A stretch of DNA of 32,768 bases from Gammaproteobacteria bacterium (GTDB lineage: Bacteria; Pseudomonadota; Gammaproteobacteria; SZUA-152), in assembly GCA_011371455.1 (NCBI GenBank), contig DRQN01000144.1:1-32768 (forward strand), given 5' to 3'. Positions 17,606-27,359 of this stretch are shown piece by piece (positions within the stretch are counted from its first letter, which is position 1; every line of letters starts with the position of its first letter). Under the pieces are notes generated by a model. The model made no database searches. It saw only the letters and a list, made by a program, of their open reading frames with translations, and was not told the DNA's origin. A program made the position numbers and the translations under genes.

Positions 17606-18400
17606 ATGAATAAAAACACCAGCCTCGACAAGGCGCAACGGATTCTCCAGCAACTGCGGGACAATTTTCTCGACGAGCTGCCGGAACGCTGTGACGCCAT
17701 CGAGGAAGGCATCCTGGCCCTGGCTGAGGATAGAGAGGGCGAGCATTTTCAGCGCCTGTTTCGTGAGGTCCACAGTCTCAAGGGCAGCGCCGGCACCCAC
17801 GGCATCGTGGCCATCAGCACCATCTGCCACCAGCTGGAGGACGGCCTCACCACCGCCCAGGCAACGGCGCCGCACGCGCCCGAACGCATCGATCTCTATC
17901 TGCGCTACCTGGATCTGATCCACCGCTGCATCGAGATTGCGCGAGACAAGCGCGGCAACTATGCCGAGATCGATCAGGCCCTGGAAGATATCCGCCGCCA
18001 CAGCTCGCCACACCAGCTGAGCGGCCTGATCGTGGAGAATTCACCCGCCATGATCGCCCTCTACCAGGGTGCGCTGGCGGATCAGCCGGTGCAGCTGGCC
18101 GTGGAGCAGGACGGCATGGTAGCGCTCAACCGCCTGCTGCACGAGCGTTTCGACCTGCTCATCATGGGCGCTGAGACGCGCACCCTGAACGGCATCGGCG
18201 TGCTCTATGCCCTGCGCGCCGCCAACGGCATCAACCGCCACATCGAGGTCATCCTGGTAAGTTCCAGCCAGCGGCAGAATTTCGCCAAGGCGCTGGCGCC
18301 GGACGTGCTGGTACCTCGCGGCCCGGAAATGATTCCGCGCCTGGCCACGGCGGTGAGCGGGATCGTCCGGCGCGCGCGAAGCGGAGGCAGACGGCCATGA
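17606..18400 (+). CDS. Hpt domain protein with C-terminal degenerate receiver-like domain
   Basis: Hpt motif FREVHSLKGSAGTHG; C-terminal receiver-like region (LIVENSPAM...FDLLIMGAETRTLNGIGVLYALR...ILVSSS). Confidence 0.82.
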   Translation: MNKNTSLDKAQRILQQLRDNFLDELPERCDAIEEGILALAEDREGEHFQRLFREVHSLKGSAGTHGIVAISTICHQLEDGLTTAQATAPHAPERIDLYLRYLDLIHRCIEIARDKRGNYAEIDQALEDIRRHSSPHQLSGLIVENSPAMIALYQGALADQPVQLAVEQDGMVALNRLLHERFDLLIMGAETRTLNGIGVLYALRAANGINRHIEVILVSSSQRQNFAKALAPDVLVPRGPEMIPRLATAVSGIVRRARSGGRRP

Positions 18401-19749
18401 AGGGCGACCGCCTCCGCTTCGCGCTGTTGCCGTTTACCGCTCCCTGGGTCCCGGAGGCCGGTGCCGCCGGTCCCTCCGGCACCCAGGCCGGCACCGCCAT
18501 GGCGCTGGTGATCGCGGTGCTGCTGGTATTGATGGCGGGACTGGCCCTGCACCGCGAGCAGCGCCGACGGGAAGCCGTCGAGGAGGCGCTGACGGCCAGC
18601 AATATCCAGCAGCAGGCGCTGATCGATACCATGGTGGACGCGGTGATCATCATCGATGAGACGGGAACGATACAGAATTTCAACCCGGCGGCGGAGGCCA
18701 TGTTCGGCTACACCGCCAGCGAGATGGTCGGACGAAACATCCGCCTGCTGATGCCAGAGCCTCACCGCAGCGCCCACGACGGCTATCTCGCCCGCCACCG
18801 CGAAACCGGCGCGCGCAACGTGCTGGGCCGGCGCAGCGAGGTGGAGGCATTGCGCCGTGACGGCAGCCGCTTCCCCGTCGAGCTGGCCGTCACCGACATG
18901 AGGATCCACGGCCGGCGCCTGTTCAGCGGCCTGCTGCGCGACATCACCGAGCGCCGCAAGGTGGAGCGGCTCAAGGACGAATTCATCGCCACCGTCAGCC
19001 ACGAACTGCGCACCCCGTTGACCGCCATCCGCGGTTCTCTCGGTCTGGTCAACGGTGGCGCCGCCGGCGAGCTGCCGGCGCAGCCTGCCGCCCTGATCCG
19101 GCTCGCCCACGACAACAGCGAACGCCTGCTGCAGCTCATCGACGACCTGCTCGACGTGGAGCGCCTCGGTTCCGGGCGCATGGAATTTCACTTTGCCCCG
19201 CTGGCACTGATGCCCCTCATCGAAGAGGCCATCGCCGGGAATGCCGCCCTCGCCGAGAAACACGCCGTGCCGTGCAGGATCACCCGGACGCTCGGTGATG
19301 CCCGCGTGCATGGTGACCCGCAGCGCCTGCTGCAGGTGCTGGGCAACCTGCTCTCCAATGCCTGCAAGTTCTCGCCCCGCGGCAGCACGGTGGAGATCGA
19401 GGTTACGCGCCGCGGCGACCGGGTACGCATCGCCATCCGCGACCACGGTCCCGGCATCGCCGAGGCACTGCGCCCGCACCTGTTCAGCCGCTTCGCCCAG
19501 GGCGACACCGGCAACACCCGCCAGAGCGGCGGCACCGGCCTCGGCCTGTACATCAGCAAGGCCATCGTCGAACGGCACGGTGGCGAAATCGGCTTCACCC
19601 CCGCCACCGGAGGCGGCACCACGTTTTATCTGGAATTGGCGGCGCTCGGCACGATGCCGGGGCCCGTTCAAATACCGGCTCTCATGACGAGGTCCAATGC
19701 CATCGGCCAGGGAAGCAGGAAAGAAAGGAAAACCTATGAACAGCAATGA
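18397..19749 (+). CDS. PAS domain sensor histidine kinase (FixL-like PAS)
   Basis: PAS TMVDAVIIIDETGTIQNFNPAAEAMFGYTASEMVGRNIRLLMPEPHRSAHDGYL; HisKA TVSHELRTPLTAIRGSLGLV; HATPase NLLSNACKFSPRGS, GGTGLGLYISKAIVERHGG. Confidence 0.93.
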   Translation: MKGDRLRFALLPFTAPWVPEAGAAGPSGTQAGTAMALVIAVLLVLMAGLALHREQRRREAVEEALTASNIQQQALIDTMVDAVIIIDETGTIQNFNPAAEAMFGYTASEMVGRNIRLLMPEPHRSAHDGYLARHRETGARNVLGRRSEVEALRRDGSRFPVELAVTDMRIHGRRLFSGLLRDITERRKVERLKDEFIATVSHELRTPLTAIRGSLGLVNGGAAGELPAQPAALIRLAHDNSERLLQLIDDLLDVERLGSGRMEFHFAPLALMPLIEEAIAGNAALAEKHAVPCRITRTLGDARVHGDPQRLLQVLGNLLSNACKFSPRGSTVEIEVTRRGDRVRIAIRDHGPGIAEALRPHLFSRFAQGDTGNTRQSGGTGLGLYISKAIVERHGGEIGFTPATGGGTTFYLELAALGTMPGPVQIPALMTRSNAIGQGSRKERKTYEQQ

Positions 19750-20128
19750 ATTAGAGCGCATCCTCTTCGTCGAAGACGAAGCCGATATCCAGGCCGTCGC
19801 CCAGGTCGCCCTCGAGGCGGTGGGCGGCTTCACCGTCAGGATCTGCAGCAGCGGCGAGGAGGCGCTGCGGGTCGCCGAGGCCTTCGCCCCGCAGCTGATC
19901 CTCTCCGATGTGATGATGCCGGACATGGACGGCCCCGCGACCCTCATCGCCCTGCGCCGGTTGCCGGCGCTGGCGGATACCCCGGCCATCTTCATGACCG
20001 CCAGGGTACTGCCGCAGGAGGTGGAACAACTGCGCGCCTGCGGCGCCATGGCGGTCATCGCCAAGCCCTTCGACCCCATGACCCTGGCGCAACAGATCAA
20101 GGACATCTGGGGACAGAGCCATGCCTGA
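19736..20128 (+). CDS. Single-domain response regulator (CheY-like receiver)
   Basis: ILFVEDEADIQAVAQVAL, LILSDVMMPDMDGPATLIALR, FMTAR, VIAKPFDPMTL; intact DE, phospho-Asp and Lys. Confidence 0.93.
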   Translation: MNSNELERILFVEDEADIQAVAQVALEAVGGFTVRICSSGEEALRVAEAFAPQLILSDVMMPDMDGPATLIALRRLPALADTPAIFMTARVLPQEVEQLRACGAMAVIAKPFDPMTLAQQIKDIWGQSHA

Positions 20129-20462
20129 CGAATCCGACATCCAGGCCCGCCTGCAGGCCCTGCGCACGGCCTACGCCGAACAGCTGCCGGACAAGCTGGC
20201 GGAGGTGGCCCGGCAATGGGCCGGGATGCAGGCCCAGCCGTGGAACCCCGAGCAGGCCGCCGTCCTCCACCGCCGGCTGCACACCCTCGCCGGCTCCGCG
20301 CCGACCTTCGGCTTTGCGGACATCGGCCGGCGGGCGCGCCAGGCCGAACGGCTGTTGAAGGCATGGAACAACGATCTGCGCAAACCCGGCGAGGGGGAAA
20401 CCGCCGAACTGAACGGGCATATCCAGGCCCTCTGCACGGGCCACGGCGACCTGCGCACCTGA
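20121..20462 (+). CDS. Stand-alone Hpt domain protein
   Basis: AVLHRRLHTLAGSAPTFGFADIGRRARQAERLL matches Hpt phospho-His motif HxLAGSA; overlaps the RR gene. Confidence 0.82.
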   Translation: MPDESDIQARLQALRTAYAEQLPDKLAEVARQWAGMQAQPWNPEQAAVLHRRLHTLAGSAPTFGFADIGRRARQAERLLKAWNNDLRKPGEGETAELNGHIQALCTGHGDLRT

Positions 20463-20515
20463 GCGGTAGTCGCGGAACCCGTGCCGCGGCAAGGGCCGCC
20501 AGCCACTATCAGCCA

Positions 20516-21118
20516 CTACAAGGCGGGGCGGTTATGGAATTCCAGCATCAGGCCACGCTCGCCCTGGCGGCAACGGGTGAAACAGGCATTGCCCACCGCC
20601 ACGCGATAGGCGCACCGCAGGTCCGCTTGCAGCACATGCGCCAGGGTGGCGCGGATCACCCCGGCGTGGGCCACCACCAGCACGTGTTCACCGGCATGTT
20701 CCCTCAGGCAGCCGTCGAAGGCCGCCGCCACGCGGGCGGCGAAGTCCGGCAGGGATTCGGCGCCCTCGGGCCGGCAGTTCAACGGGTCACGAAAGAACGC
20801 CGCATACGCCTCGGGTTCCTCATCCCGGATCTGGTCTGGCGTGCGTCCCTCCCAACTGCCGAAACCCACCTCGCGGAAACGCATCTCCACGGATACCGGC
20901 AGGCCTGAACGCCCGCCCAGGGCCTCGGCAAAGTCACGGCAACGGATCAGCGGCGAACTGACGATGCGCGTCCACGGCCAGCCGGCCTGTTCACCCACTG
21001 CCGCCCACATCTGCGCCCAGCCCTTCTCGCTCAGCGGATCGTCGATGCCATGGCCGCGATAGGCGCGCCCGCCCTCGGGGGTGCCGTGGCGCAGTAAATC
21101 GATGACGGTGTCGCTCAT
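20516..21118 (-). CDS. Histidine phosphatase family protein
   Basis: IDLLRHGTPEGG (RHG motif), IVSSPLIRCRDFAEAL, EVGFGSWEGRTPDQI, VLVVAHAGVIRATL. Confidence 0.92.
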   Translation of the reverse strand: MSDTVIDLLRHGTPEGGRAYRGHGIDDPLSEKGWAQMWAAVGEQAGWPWTRIVSSPLIRCRDFAEALGGRSGLPVSVEMRFREVGFGSWEGRTPDQIRDEEPEAYAAFFRDPLNCRPEGAESLPDFAARVAAAFDGCLREHAGEHVLVVAHAGVIRATLAHVLQADLRCAYRVAVGNACFTRCRQGERGLMLEFHNRPAL

Positions 21119-21273
21119 GGGGTCTCCATCGTTTCGTCAGGCGTGCCGGCGATTGTAACCCGGGCCGGCATACTTGCGGGATTGAGACCAAAGCGATCCG
21201 CGCGCCTTGAAGAGATATGCATGGCAATCTAATATCGTATGCATTGCCGTGAAGGAAAGCCGTGGAGGAAAAA

Positions 21274-21468
21274 ATGAGAACGACGCTTGATCTACCTGAA
21301 GATTTACTGGAAGAGGCCATGAAGGTGACCCATACGAACACCAAGACGGGGGTGATCATCAAGGCACTGGAAGAGTTGGTCAGAAAATCAAAGATTTCCA
21401 ATCTCAAGAAATACAAGGGGAAGATTGATCTGGAGATCGATCTGGATGAAATCAGAGATCGCCATTGA
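21274..21468 (+). CDS. VapB-type antitoxin
   Basis: MRTTLDLPEDLLEEAMKVTHTNTKTGVIIKALEELVRK, ribbon-helix-helix; overlaps the PIN toxin gene. Confidence 0.85.
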   Translation: MRTTLDLPEDLLEEAMKVTHTNTKTGVIIKALEELVRKSKISNLKKYKGKIDLEIDLDEIRDRH

Positions 21469-21845
21469 TGGACGTCCTGGTCGACACGTCAATCTGGATT
21501 GACTATTTCCGCGGTGGCGACTCTTGCAAAGAGATGGACTTCCTGATTGATGAAAATCTCATCGTCACCAATGAAGTCATCCTGGCGGAGTTGGTGCCTT
21601 ATTTGAAAATGAAGCAGCAAAGGAAAATCGTCGAATTGCTTCATGAAGTAAGCCTGGTTTCACTGGATATTCAGTGGGAAGAAATCATCGAATTTCAAGT
21701 GAAATGCTTGAAGGCTGGCGCAAACGGCGTGGGAATCCCCGATTTGATCATTGCGCAAAATGCAAGACAGAATGCTTGCAAGGTCTATTCACTGGACAAG
21801 CACTTTCGTCTTTTAAGCCAAGCATTAAAAGTGAAGCTGTATTGA
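21465..21845 (+). CDS. VapC-type PIN domain ribonuclease toxin
   Basis: MDVLVDTSIWIDYFRGG, conserved acidic residues, GIPDLIIAQNAR...KVYSLDKHFRLL. Confidence 0.88.
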   Translation: MMDVLVDTSIWIDYFRGGDSCKEMDFLIDENLIVTNEVILAELVPYLKMKQQRKIVELLHEVSLVSLDIQWEEIIEFQVKCLKAGANGVGIPDLIIAQNARQNACKVYSLDKHFRLLSQALKVKLY

Positions 21846-21930
21846 CAAAACATACAAATATATTTAGACGAACAGTCTCGTTCTTTGCTTCAGAGCGCGA
21901 TTTATACGGCCCACAGAGTTACCATATTTT

Positions 21931-22509
21931 ATGCGCGTGAAAAATGCTGTTTGTCCAGACATGGAAGAGGTGATGAAAATGAACTTTAGGTTCAGCGAGC
22001 TGGCTGAGGATATGCTTATAAACAGGGGGCTTCTTGTCATATCATTTACCATCATCATTTCATCGATATTCTCTGGATCAACATCGCCTATTTTATGTAT
22101 GGCGTCTTTTGTTTGCGCGATTGGGTTTCTCCCACTGGCGGTCAATTCATTCGTTATCGAGTACCGAAAGAGGTTCTCGATTGACACCAAACATGATGGG
22201 CGTCATTTTGCCAATTTCATTGGTCTTTCTTCCAGCTTTATCGGTTTTCTTATAGCTTTATATAGCATCAATCTATGGCTGCCGGTTGTATTGATTATGG
22301 GGCTTGCCGTCACACTGTTCTATTTTCCATATTTGGATAAATTGGTAGAAGTAAATAAAAAGAAGGCCGGCAGGACTCGATGGGCCGGCATAAAAAACGC
22401 CAGCACAGTAGGATGCGGTGAGCTTGCGACCTCATCAATCGAGAAGCATGCTCCTCTTGTCACCACATCCCAAATATCCCAGATTTCGCAGGCTCGCCCC
22501 AGGCTGTGA
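21931..22509 (+). CDS. Hypothetical membrane protein
   Basis: Several hydrophobic segments; AT-rich coding region. True start may be the internal Met (MKMNFRFSE). The C-terminus runs into a gtaggatgcggtgagc-type repeat. Confidence 0.5.
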   Translation: MRVKNAVCPDMEEVMKMNFRFSELAEDMLINRGLLVISFTIIISSIFSGSTSPILCMASFVCAIGFLPLAVNSFVIEYRKRFSIDTKHDGRHFANFIGLSSSFIGFLIALYSINLWLPVVLIMGLAVTLFYFPYLDKLVEVNKKKAGRTRWAGIKNASTVGCGELATSSIEKHAPLVTTSQISQISQARPRL

Positions 22510-22527
22510 ATGATGGCTGTTCACGCA

Positions 22528-22695
22528 TCAGCAGTCGGCGGCTGGCGATAGAGGAATAACCTGAAATTGTTGTTGAGGTAGCATTCGCGCGACCACCGTG
22601 GTGGTGCTCCAGTAGAGGACGTTGGGGCGCCAGCCGTGACGTAGCAGGGCGCCACGATGGCGGTCGCGGATGCGTTGGCGCTGCGCCGGGGTCAT
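22528..22695 (-). pseudogene. Possible truncated N-terminus of a class I SAM-dependent methyltransferase-like gene
   Basis: Own translation: MTPAQRQRIRDRHRGALLRHGWRPNVLYWSTTTVVARMLPQQQFQVIPLSPAADC*; the MTP.QR.RIRDRHR..L.RHG..P..LYWS start resembles methyltransferase N-termini, then the similarity is lost. Confidence 0.3.
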
Positions 22696-22711
22696 GGGCT
22701 TTCCGTGGGCG

Positions 22712-24982
22712 CTATTTGGTCAGCGCCATGAACAGCTGCGGCAGCTTTTCCGGCAACCGCTCGACGTTGTCGATGACCGTGTACTGCTGGCCGAAGATGT
22801 CGCCCACGTATTCGTCGGCGCGGCGATCGAGGTTGATGCAGTGGGTGAAGATGCCCTCGCGATCCAGTTCCTGCACGGCCTTGCGGGCATCCTCGATGAG
22901 CAGGCGTTCGTCATTGACGTCGATGTCGGCGGGCTCGCCATCGGTGAGGATCAGCAGCAGCTTCTTCTCGGCGCGGCGCGCGGCCAGGTAGTGACCGGCG
23001 TGTCGCATGGCGGCGCCCATGCGCGTGGAGTAGCCGGCCTCCATGGCGCCGAGGCGTGATTTCACGTCGTCGCCCCACTTTTCCGTGAAGCCCTTGATGT
23101 GCTGGTAGCGCACCTCGTGGCGGGTATTGGAGGAGAAGCCGGCGATGGCGAACTCGTCACCCAGCTTGTCGATGGCCCAGCCGAGCAGGGCCACGGCCTC
23201 CTGGCTCAGTTCCAGCACCGTCTGCTGACAACCCTTGGGCACCTCGGCCACCGATTGCGAGAGGTCGATGAGCAGCGACACGGCGATGTCACGGCCGGCG
23301 GTGGTGTGGCTCATGTTGATGCGCGGGTCCGGGGTGTGGCCGGTCTTGAAGTCGATCAGCGAGCGGATGGCGACGTCCAGGTCCAGCTCGCTGCCGTCTT
23401 CCTGGTAGCGCACGCGCACGAACTGCTGCGGCTTGAGCATGTCGAGGATCTGCTTGAGGCGCTTGGCCAGGGCGGCGTTCTTTTCCAGCAGCCGGTCGAT
23501 CAGCACCGGGCTGTTGCCGGGGTGCAGGGACTCGTACAGGCTCACCCAGTCGGGGCGGAAGCTCTGGGTGTGGTAGTCCCATTCGTGATAGTGGCGCGGC
23601 GGCAGGCCCGACTCGGGGCTGTCCTCTTCCTGCACTTCTTTCTCATTGAGGTCGAACAGCTCCTCTTCGTCGCCCATCTCGATGAATACCCACAGACTGC
23701 GGTTGTCGTCGCGGTAGCCCACCACCGTGTCGGTGAAGTGCACGTTGGGCAGCTGGTCGCTCTGGCGCCGGGTGCGGGCGACGAAGCTGGCGGCGAGGCT
23801 GGCCATTTCCCTGGTGCTGCTTTCGCCCTCGGCGAGCAGGGCGTGGAAGCGTTCGGCGAATTCGAGCACGTCCGGGTCGCCGTAGCCGTGATCCGGATCG
23901 AGCACGGCGCGCGAGAACAGCGCCAGGCGGTGGCGGATGCAGGATTCCGTCTCCGGGTCGCAGGCGTCTTCCACCGGCCTGGGGTGCAGGCTGAGGAGGA
24001 TGCGGCGCAGGCCGGGGTAACGGCGCATCACCAGGGTGTCGATGCGGCAGTCCTCGAACAGCTCGATGGCGACGCGCTGGAAAGGGCTGAAGTTGTCGGC
24101 GATCACCGTGCCGCTCCAGCGCCGGTGGCCGGCGACGTGGGCCAGCAGGGCGCGGTAGCGGTCGAGGCCGGGGATGCCGTTGAGGTCGTCGTAGACGTCG
24201 GGCACGCGGATGCCGAGCTTGTCGAAATAGGGCTGCGGCTTGCGCAGTTCGTCGAAGCCCTCGGAATACGGCACCAGGTAGGGTTTCTCTTCGCCGCGCT
24301 CCAGCCACATGGCCCACAGGTAGAGATCGAGCTTGCGTTCGTGGTCCATGAACAGCACGCCGCGACGTTCCCGCTGCAGTACCGCGCGGCTGTCGGCGGA
24401 CTGTAACTGGAAGTAGTCGCGCTGGCGCTCGGGGTGATCGGCGTAGTTGTGGATGCCGTAGTCGACCCAGTTACGCACTCCCTCCAGCGACAGCTGGCTG
24501 AGCAGGAAGGGAATCTGTTCCAGCAGGTCGGGCAGGCCGGGGCTGGGGATGGTGCTGTGGAAGCCGTGGATGGAGCGCGTGGTGCGTTCCGCCATGTCGA
24601 AAACCAGCTCGACATAGCGCTCGAGCAACGCCAGGCTACCCAACCGGCGGCTGGCCTCGGCAATGGCCTGCAGGAAGGGCGGGATGGCCTTGCCATTGGG
24701 AGTGCGCGACAGCTTCCACACCGCCCGCGAGATCAGCGACAGGGATCCCTCGCCGACCTGCTTCGCCACCTGAGGCATGTTTTCCAGGTACACCAGAACC
24801 GGCTCGAAACCGCGCCCGATCATGCACACCAGGGAGGCGCCGTCGAGGTAGTCGTCGACGCCCCTGGGCGACAGCAGCGCCGCGGCCTCGGCCATGCAGT
24901 CGGCGAACACGTCGTCGAGCTGCGGGAAGCTGCAGGTCAGGCGTTTGCGGCAAGTGGCGAGTTGTTCTTCGCTCAGGCTCAT
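22712..24982 (-). CDS. cbbO: VWA domain RuBisCO activation protein CbbO (NorD family)
   Basis: VWA/MIDAS-like DIAVSLLIDLSQSVAE; LLLILTDGEPADIDVND; downstream of a MoxR-type cbbQ and cbbM. Confidence 0.9.
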   Translation of the reverse strand: MSLSEEQLATCRKRLTCSFPQLDDVFADCMAEAAALLSPRGVDDYLDGASLVCMIGRGFEPVLVYLENMPQVAKQVGEGSLSLISRAVWKLSRTPNGKAIPPFLQAIAEASRRLGSLALLERYVELVFDMAERTTRSIHGFHSTIPSPGLPDLLEQIPFLLSQLSLEGVRNWVDYGIHNYADHPERQRDYFQLQSADSRAVLQRERRGVLFMDHERKLDLYLWAMWLERGEEKPYLVPYSEGFDELRKPQPYFDKLGIRVPDVYDDLNGIPGLDRYRALLAHVAGHRRWSGTVIADNFSPFQRVAIELFEDCRIDTLVMRRYPGLRRILLSLHPRPVEDACDPETESCIRHRLALFSRAVLDPDHGYGDPDVLEFAERFHALLAEGESSTREMASLAASFVARTRRQSDQLPNVHFTDTVVGYRDDNRSLWVFIEMGDEEELFDLNEKEVQEEDSPESGLPPRHYHEWDYHTQSFRPDWVSLYESLHPGNSPVLIDRLLEKNAALAKRLKQILDMLKPQQFVRVRYQEDGSELDLDVAIRSLIDFKTGHTPDPRINMSHTTAGRDIAVSLLIDLSQSVAEVPKGCQQTVLELSQEAVALLGWAIDKLGDEFAIAGFSSNTRHEVRYQHIKGFTEKWGDDVKSRLGAMEAGYSTRMGAAMRHAGHYLAARRAEKKLLLILTDGEPADIDVNDERLLIEDARKAVQELDREGIFTHCINLDRRADEYVGDIFGQQYTVIDNVERLPEKLPQLFMALTK

Positions 24983-25010
24983 GGTTCTCTCCGGGGGCAG
25001 TGCTGAGTCC

Positions 25011-25823
25011 TCAGTCCTCAAACACCGCATCGATGGCATGACCCAGCGTGCTACGGATATCGGCGTCGTCGGTGATGGGACGCACCAGGGCCATGCGGCA
25101 GGCATCGCGCGCGGCGATGCCGCCCTTGATGAGGTTGGCGGCGTACACCAGCAGGCGGGTGGAGACGCCTTCGTCGAGGCCGTGGCCCTTGAGGTTGCGC
25201 GCGGTGTGTCCCACCTTGACCAGTTTCTCGGCGGCGGCCTTGTCGATGCCGGTTTCCTTGGTCAGTATTTCGACCTCCAGCGCGGCGCCGGCGTAGTCGA
25301 AGTCCAGCGCCACGAAGCGCTGCTTGGTGGACTGCTTGAGGTCCTTCATCAGGCTCTGGTAGCCGGGGTTGTAAGAGATCACCAGCTGGAAGTCGGGATG
25401 CGCCTCGACCAACTCACCCTTCTTGTCCAGCGGCAGGGTGCGGCGGTGGTCGGTGAGGGGATGAATGACCACGGTGGTGTCCTGGCGCGCCTCGACGATC
25501 TCGTCCAGATAGCAGATGGCGCCGATGCGCGCGGCCAAGGTCAGCGGGCCGTCCAGCCAGCGGGTGCCGTTGGCGTCCAGCAGGTAGCGGCCGACCAGGT
25601 CGGAGGCGGTCATGTCCTCGTTGCAGGCCACGGTGATCAGCGGCTTGCCCAGCCGCCAGGCCATGTGCTCGATGAAGCGCGACTTGCCGCAGCCCGTCGG
25701 GCCCTTGACCATCATCGGCAGGCGCGAGGCGTAGGCCGCGGTGTAGAGTGCAATTTCGTTGCCTTGCGGCTCGTAGAAGGGTTCTTGGGTGATGCTGTAC
25801 TGTGCGGTGTCTTGTGTGCTCAT
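25011..25823 (-). CDS. cbbQ: MoxR-type AAA ATPase CbbQ
   Basis: Walker A KGPTGCGKSRFIEHMAWRLG; GRYLLDANGTRWLDGPLT; Walker B AICYLDEI; between cbbM and cbbO. Confidence 0.94.
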   Translation of the reverse strand: MSTQDTAQYSITQEPFYEPQGNEIALYTAAYASRLPMMVKGPTGCGKSRFIEHMAWRLGKPLITVACNEDMTASDLVGRYLLDANGTRWLDGPLTLAARIGAICYLDEIVEARQDTTVVIHPLTDHRRTLPLDKKGELVEAHPDFQLVISYNPGYQSLMKDLKQSTKQRFVALDFDYAGAALEVEILTKETGIDKAAAEKLVKVGHTARNLKGHGLDEGVSTRLLVYAANLIKGGIAARDACRMALVRPITDDADIRSTLGHAIDAVFED

Positions 25824-25920
25824 GCGGTCACCTGCTTCTGCGGTTGGGTGAGGGGTATTCCCAAGCCGGTTGGCGTGAAAACCGGCCCGGGAATAGCCCT
25901 GATGCCTGATAGTCGTTTAG

Positions 25921-25952
25921 AAAAAAAGCCCCTGCAGGCAGGGGCTTTTTTC
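25921..25952 (-). terminator. Hairpin with A/T tracts on both sides between cbbM and cbbQ (terminator or attenuator)
   Basis: aaaaaaagcccctgcaggcaggggctttttt. Confidence 0.8.
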
Positions 25953-25979
25953 CGGTCTGCGTTCGTCCGAGCGTTCGCC

Positions 25980-27359
25980 TTACTTGTGAACGCCCAGCCT
26001 TTCGCGCCAACCCGGGTAGAGCTTGTCCGCATCGTGCGGGAAGGACTCGAAGGCGCGCGCGAATTCCTTGTGCTCCTTGGCGAACTCGATGGGGTCTGCG
26101 CCTTCCTTCCAGCACTCGTAGGCCTGGCGCAGGGAGATGGCGCCGGCGGCCGGGCTGTCGATGTGGCCGTAAGAGCCGCCACCGGCGGTGTTGATCACGT
26201 TGCCGTGGCCCAGGTTCTCGAAGAAGCCGGGCAGGCGCAGGGCGTTCATGCCGCCGGAGATGATCGGCGTGGTGGGCTTCATGCCGTACCACTCCTGGTG
26301 GTAGAAGGGGCCGTCGGCGCTGTCGCGCTCGATCATGTAGGCGATGTTGCGGTCGTCGGCGCCACCTTCCATCTTGCCGAAGCCCATGGTGCCCACGTGG
26401 ATGCCGGAGGCGCCCTGCAGGCGGGCCATCTTGGCCAGCACGAAGGCGGTATAGCCGCGCTTGGAGCTGGGGGAGGTCACGGCGCCGTGACCGGCACGGT
26501 GATAGTGCAGGTACTGGCCGGCAAAGTAGCGGCGGGCGGTGGTGACCATGCCGGGACCACCGACGTAACCGTCGACCAGCAGGGCGACCTTGTCGGCGTC
26601 GGGGCCAAAGGTTTCCAGCACGTACTCGCCACGGGCGATCATCTCGCTGTGGTCGTCGGCGGTGATGTTGGCGGAGAACAGCTTGGCCTGGCCGGTCTCG
26701 TCCTGGGCCCGCTTCATGGCGTCGGCCACCAGCGGGATCACCTTCTTCATGGGGCAGAACACCTGGTTGCCCTGGGGCTCGTCGTTCTTGATGAAGTCAC
26801 CGCCCAGCCAGAACTGGTAGGCCGCTTCGGCGAAGGGCTCGGGACGCAGACCCAGCTTGGGCTTGATGATGGTACCGGCGATGTAACCGCCGTCCTTGAC
26901 GGGGCGGCCGAGGATGCGCCACAGGTCGGAGATGTCCTTGGAGGGACCATCGAACAGCTGCAGCATGCGCGGCGGCATGTAGAAGTCCTGCATCTGCGCG
27001 TTCTTGACGTCGCCCATGCCCTGGTTGTTGCCGATGCACAGGGTCAGGAAGGAGACGATCATGGTGCGACCGTCGATGACGTTGCGATCGAACAGGTCGA
27101 TGGGGTAGGCGATCTTCATGATGCCCTTGGCCTCGTCGATTTCGTAGACCAGGGCATCGACGCCCTTGGTGAAGTCGTCGGTGGTGCAGACTTCGACGTT
27201 GGTGCCGGTGGAGGATTCGGCAGCGAAGTGGGCGGCGACTTCCAGGTAGCCGTAGCCCTCGGCGGGCTCCATGGTGTAGGCAACCAGGACGTGGTTGCCG
27301 CCGGCGATCAGTTCGTCTTCTTTCAGACTCAGGTCTGCGTAACGATTGGATTGATCCAT
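25980..27359 (-). CDS. cbbM: Ribulose-bisphosphate carboxylase, form II
   Basis: [116 protein letters not shown]. Confidence 0.98.
   Translation of the reverse strand: MDQSNRYADLSLKEDELIAGGNHVLVAYTMEPAEGYGYLEVAAHFAAESSTGTNVEVCTTDDFTKGVDALVYEIDEAKGIMKIAYPIDLFDRNVIDGRTMIVSFLTLCIGNNQGMGDVKNAQMQDFYMPPRMLQLFDGPSKDISDLWRILGRPVKDGGYIAGTIIKPKLGLRPEPFAEAAYQFWLGGDFIKNDEPQGNQVFCPMKKVIPLVADAMKRAQDETGQAKLFSANITADDHSEMIARGEYVLETFGPDADKVALLVDGYVGGPGMVTTARRYFAGQYLHYHRAGHGAVTSPSSKRGYTAFVLAKMARLQGASGIHVGTMGFGKMEGGADDRNIAYMIERDSADGPFYHQEWYGMKPTTPIISGGMNALRLPGFFENLGHGNVINTAGGGSYGHIDSPAAGAISLRQAYECWKEGADPIEFAKEHKEFARAFESFPHDADKLYPGWRERLGVHK

Noticed and set aside
18690-18840. Haem-binding FixL-type oxygen sensor PAS domain
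   Set aside because: The PAS sequence is FixL-like, but the residue matching the haem-ligating His region (DPHI in FixL) reads ARNV here, so haem binding cannot be claimed.
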